From Prolixibacteraceae bacterium UBA5740 (GTDB lineage Bacteria > Bacteroidota > Bacteroidia > Bacteroidales > Prolixibacteraceae), in contig DIFU01000142.1 in the NCBI GenBank assembly GCA_002419285.1, forward strand, positions 1 through 35,306: a stretch of DNA of 35,306 nucleotides, read 5' to 3'. The notes below the pieces were generated by a model. It ran no database searches and was not told where the DNA came from. It saw only the letters and a list, made by a program, of their open reading frames with translations. The number at the start of each line of letters is the position of its first letter. Position 1 is the first letter of the stretch. Shown piece by piece: positions 32,722-35,306 of this stretch. Made by a program: the position numbers and the translations under genes.

Positions 32722-33936
32722 ATGATAAAAATTGGAATACTTAGGGAAGGTAAGGCACCTCCTGATAAGCGTGTGCCTTTTACACCCGGGCAATGCAAAT
32801 TTATAAAGGAATCTATCCCCGGGGTAGATGTAATTGTCCAGCCATCTCCTTATCGTTGTTTTTCAGATAATGATTATAAAACGTTGGGTGTCGAAGTGGT
32901 AGAGGATCTTTCTGGATGCGATGTACTTATGGGGGTCAAGGAAGTCAATATCCCTGATCTGATTCCGGGGAAAACCTATTTTTTCTTCTCACATACCATT
33001 AAAAAGCAACCATACAACCGTGAATTGCTAAGGGCTTTGGTTAAGTCACGTATCAGAATGGTTGATTATGAAGTGCTCACCGACAAGCATGGCAATCGGA
33101 TTATTGGTTTTGGACGGTTTGCCGGAATTGTGGGTGCATATAACGGTTTAAGGGCAATCGGGTTGAAACGGGGACTTTACAGTTTGAAGCCTGCATATCT
33201 TTGCAGAAATATGGAAGAGATGGTGGCTGAATTGTCTGCTGTGAAATTACCTCCTGTTTCAATAGCTGTAACCGGTGGTGGAAGAGTTGCCGGTGGAGTT
33301 GTTGAATTGTTTCAGCGACTGGGGCTTGAAGGTGTGACTCCTGAACAATTTGTTACTCTGGATGAGATTAATGAACCTGTTTATGTCAGGCTTGATCCTG
33401 CTGATTATAACCGACATCGTGACGGAAAAACGTTTGATTATTCCCATTTTTATTCACGGCCAACAGAATATGAGGGAACATTTCATCGGTTTTTACCTGC
33501 AACAGATATGTTGATTGGGGCTGCTTACTGGGATCCTTCGGCTCCTGTTTTATTTTCTTTGGAGGATACACGGCGGATTGATTTCAGGATTTCAGTAATT
33601 GCTGATATTACCTGTGATATTGATGGTTCCATCCCAACTACACGTCGGGCAACAACCATCGATGATCCTTTCTATGATTACGATCCACTTACTGGCCAAT
33701 TGAAGGATGCGTTCAGTAAAACTGACAATATCACTGTCATGGCTGTTGATAATCTGCCCTGTGAACTGCCTGTGGATGCTTCCGCTGATTTTGGAATGAA
33801 TTTAATTGATAAAGTTTTGAATCCTTTGGTGGGGAACGACCCTGATGACATCATAGGAAGGGCAAGTATTACGGCTGGTGGAAAGCTGACCACCAAGTTC
33901 AGTTATTTGCAGGATTTTCTTGATGGACTGGAATAG
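32722..33936 (+). CDS. Lysine-ketoglutarate reductase (saccharopine-forming)
   Basis: The 404-residue protein has the alanine-dehydrogenase/transhydrogenase-like N-terminal fold (IGILREGKAPPDKRVPFTP) and matches the reductase half of eukaryotic aminoadipate semialdehyde synthase. Examples are FFFSHTIKKQPYNRELL, IRMVDYEVLTDKHGNRIIGFG and FAGIVGAYNGLRAIGLK. A Rossmann segment follows (ISIAVTGGGRVAGGVVE-like VSIAVTGGGRVAGGVV). It condenses lysine and 2-oxoglutarate with reduced pyridine nucleotide to saccharopine in the cytosol. The next gene is saccharopine dehydrogenase, separate here rather than fused. The gene starts after an A-rich stretch with no strong ribosome site, as is usual in this phylum. 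Confidence 0.92.
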   Translation: MIKIGILREGKAPPDKRVPFTPGQCKFIKESIPGVDVIVQPSPYRCFSDNDYKTLGVEVVEDLSGCDVLMGVKEVNIPDLIPGKTYFFFSHTIKKQPYNRELLRALVKSRIRMVDYEVLTDKHGNRIIGFGRFAGIVGAYNGLRAIGLKRGLYSLKPAYLCRNMEEMVAELSAVKLPPVSIAVTGGGRVAGGVVELFQRLGLEGVTPEQFVTLDEINEPVYVRLDPADYNRHRDGKTFDYSHFYSRPTEYEGTFHRFLPATDMLIGAAYWDPSAPVLFSLEDTRRIDFRISVIADITCDIDGSIPTTRRATTIDDPFYDYDPLTGQLKDAFSKTDNITVMAVDNLPCELPVDASADFGMNLIDKVLNPLVGNDPDDIIGRASITAGGKLTTKFSYLQDFLDGLE

Positions 33937-33993
33937 GCCAGAAAGATTACATTTAAAACCGTCATTGCCATAAATACTTTTGAAAATGAAATT

Positions 33994-35306
33994 ATGAAGA
34001 CCATTCTGATATTGGGAGCAGGGTTATCATCCCATAGACTTATTTCGTATCTGGAAGATGAAGCCAGGATTCATAACTGGAGAATCAGGGTGGGCGACAG
34101 GGATTTGGATATAGCCAGAGAGAAAATCACGCATCCGACGGAAGTATTTGAATTTAATATTCAAAACTCCGTACAGTTAGAGCGTGAGGTCAAATCAGCC
34201 ACTCTTGTCATATCCATGCTTCCGGCCAGGTTTCATCCTGAAGTTGCTCGGGTATGTCTTAAGGAAAGGAAATCAATGATGACTGCTTCCTATGAATCTC
34301 CTGAAATCAGACAAATGGAGAAGGAGGTCCAGAAGAAGGGTCTGCTTTTTCTGAATGAAATAGGGTTGGATCCTGGCATTGACCATATGTCGGCCATGCA
34401 GGTCATTGAACGAATCCGTAATGAGGGTCATTCATTAACCGGATTTGAGTCATTTACCGGAGGTTTGGTGGCCCCAGAGTCGGATAATAATCCATGGCAT
34501 TACAAATTCACGTGGAATCCCACAAATGTTGTGCTGGCAGGTTGGCCTGGACCGGCACAGTTTATCCAGTGCGGAAAAATAAAATATATTCCTTATAGCC
34601 GGCTTTTTCGTCGAATCGAGTACATGGACATCGAGGGATTTGGCAAGTTTGAAGGTTATGCCAATCGTGACTCATTGAAGTATATTGAAAAATACAACCT
34701 ACAGAGAGTCCCTACCGTTTATCGGGGGACCCTGAGGAGACCGGGTTTTTCGAAAGCATGGGATATATTTGTCCAGCTAGGTGCGACCGATAATTCATAT
34801 GTGATGCAAAATTCGGAAAACCTGACCCACCGGGAATTCATTAATTCTTTTTTGTATTACCATCCTAAGGACTCCGTTGAAGTAAAACTATATAGGGCAT
34901 TTCATATCGACCAGGATTCTCCCTTGATTGAGATGCTTGAATGGTTAGGTATTTTTAGTGACGAAAAAGTGGGTATCAAGGAAGGAACCCCAGCCAAAAT
35001 TCTGGAGGCAATCCTAATGAAAAAATGGAAATTATCAGAACATGACAAGGACATGGTGGTCATGTGGCATAAATTCAATTATATCGACTGTTCGAGTGGC
35101 GATGAGGTGGTTCTTACGTCTTCAATGGGTGTAATAGGAGAAGAGCAAGGAAACACTGCGATGGCAATGACGGTGGGATTGCCATTGGGCATAGCTGCTG
35201 CCCTCTATTTAAAAGGCAAAATTGACCTGACTGGAGTTTTTATTCCCATTGTTAAGGAAATTTATGATCCGGTGCTGGAAGAGCTGAGAAAAATGGGGAT
35301 CGTATT
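33994..35306 (+). CDS. Saccharopine dehydrogenase (glutamate-forming), 3' end beyond the window
   Basis: The frame starts at the ATG at 33994 and stays open to the right edge (437 codons). Known enzymes are about this long, so only a short C-terminal piece should be missing. It begins with a Rossmann motif (TILILGAGLSSHRLISYL). It has the family segments ISMLPARFHPEVARVC, EIGLDPGIDHMSAMQ and FTGGLVAPESDNNPWHYKF, then TWNPTNVVLAG. It oxidises saccharopine to glutamate and 2-aminoadipate-6-semialdehyde, the ALDH7 substrate. It lies 57 bases after the reductase gene. Whether the operon continues (for example with an aminoadipate aminotransferase or transporter) cannot be seen. Confidence 0.92.
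   Translation, partial: MKTILILGAGLSSHRLISYLEDEARIHNWRIRVGDRDLDIAREKITHPTEVFEFNIQNSVQLEREVKSATLVISMLPARFHPEVARVCLKERKSMMTASYESPEIRQMEKEVQKKGLLFLNEIGLDPGIDHMSAMQVIERIRNEGHSLTGFESFTGGLVAPESDNNPWHYKFTWNPTNVVLAGWPGPAQFIQCGKIKYIPYSRLFRRIEYMDIEGFGKFEGYANRDSLKYIEKYNLQRVPTVYRGTLRRPGFSKAWDIFVQLGATDNSYVMQNSENLTHREFINSFLYYHPKDSVEVKLYRAFHIDQDSPLIEMLEWLGIFSDEKVGIKEGTPAKILEAILMKKWKLSEHDKDMVVMWHKFNYIDCSSGDEVVLTSSMGVIGEEQGNTAMAMTVGLPLGIAAALYLKGKIDLTGVFIPIVKEIYDPVLEELRKMGIV

Noticed and set aside
22710..35306. Lysine biosynthesis by the aminoadipate pathway
   Set aside because: There is no homocitrate synthase and no aminoadipate-activating reductase. An ALDH7-type dehydrogenase and a lyase set are present instead, so breakdown fits better.

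Overview
The window looks like a chromosomal segment of an anaerobic, amino-acid-using member of the Bacteroidetes, probably Bacteroidales-like. The signs are an S46 dipeptidyl peptidase, Bacteroidetes-style -7 boxes (TAnnTTTG), weak Shine-Dalgarno sequences, a VorB-type 2-oxoacid:ferredoxin oxidoreductase and an NrfHA nitrite reductase. I see no tRNA, rRNA, CRISPR array, transposase or prophage gene. Genes are densely packed, and simple hairpin terminators separate the transcription units.

Layout. Positions 1-866 hold the 3' end of an S46 peptidase of the acidic-residue (DPP11) type. Positions 958-2833 (minus) hold a putative outer-membrane beta-barrel and a two-domain universal stress protein. 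Positions 2962-5797 hold a fused NDP-forming acyl-CoA synthetase and a methyltransferase. A long inverted repeat follows, then cysK (minus). Positions 7012-12205 (minus) hold a respiratory region: a PepSY-type membrane protein, an alginate-export-type porin, and nrfA with nrfH. Positions 12648-20263 (plus) hold an aromatic/2-oxoacid region: phenylacetate-CoA ligase, a tandem ACT protein, prephenate dehydratase, a divergent flavodoxin, an aminotransferase and a four-gene 2-oxoacid:ferredoxin oxidoreductase. Positions 20445-22595 hold housekeeping genes (yicC, gmk, nadD).

The striking part is the tightly spaced plus-strand run from 22710 to the right edge. It has nine genes: a CitD-CitE fusion, CitF, an isocitrate/homoisocitrate-type dehydrogenase, a degenerate HD-domain protein, two adjacent fused LeuC-LeuD-type hydro-lyases, an ALDH7-type aminoadipate-semialdehyde dehydrogenase, lysine-ketoglutarate reductase and saccharopine dehydrogenase. 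The last three are the saccharopine route from lysine to 2-aminoadipate. The others are what would be needed to run the 2-oxoacid chain-elongation half of the alpha-aminoadipate pathway backwards: 2-oxoadipate + CO2 to homoisocitrate, to homoaconitate, to homocitrate, then cleavage to acetate + 2-oxoglutarate.

I therefore propose an anaerobic lysine-catabolic operon, a reverse alpha-aminoadipate pathway with a homocitrate lyase. Its net reaction is lysine + 2-oxoglutarate + CO2 -> 2 glutamate + acetate, which balances for carbon, nitrogen and electrons. The enzyme families are seen in the sequence. The homo-substrates and the direction are inference from context. Citrate or citramalate as the lyase substrate is the main alternative.
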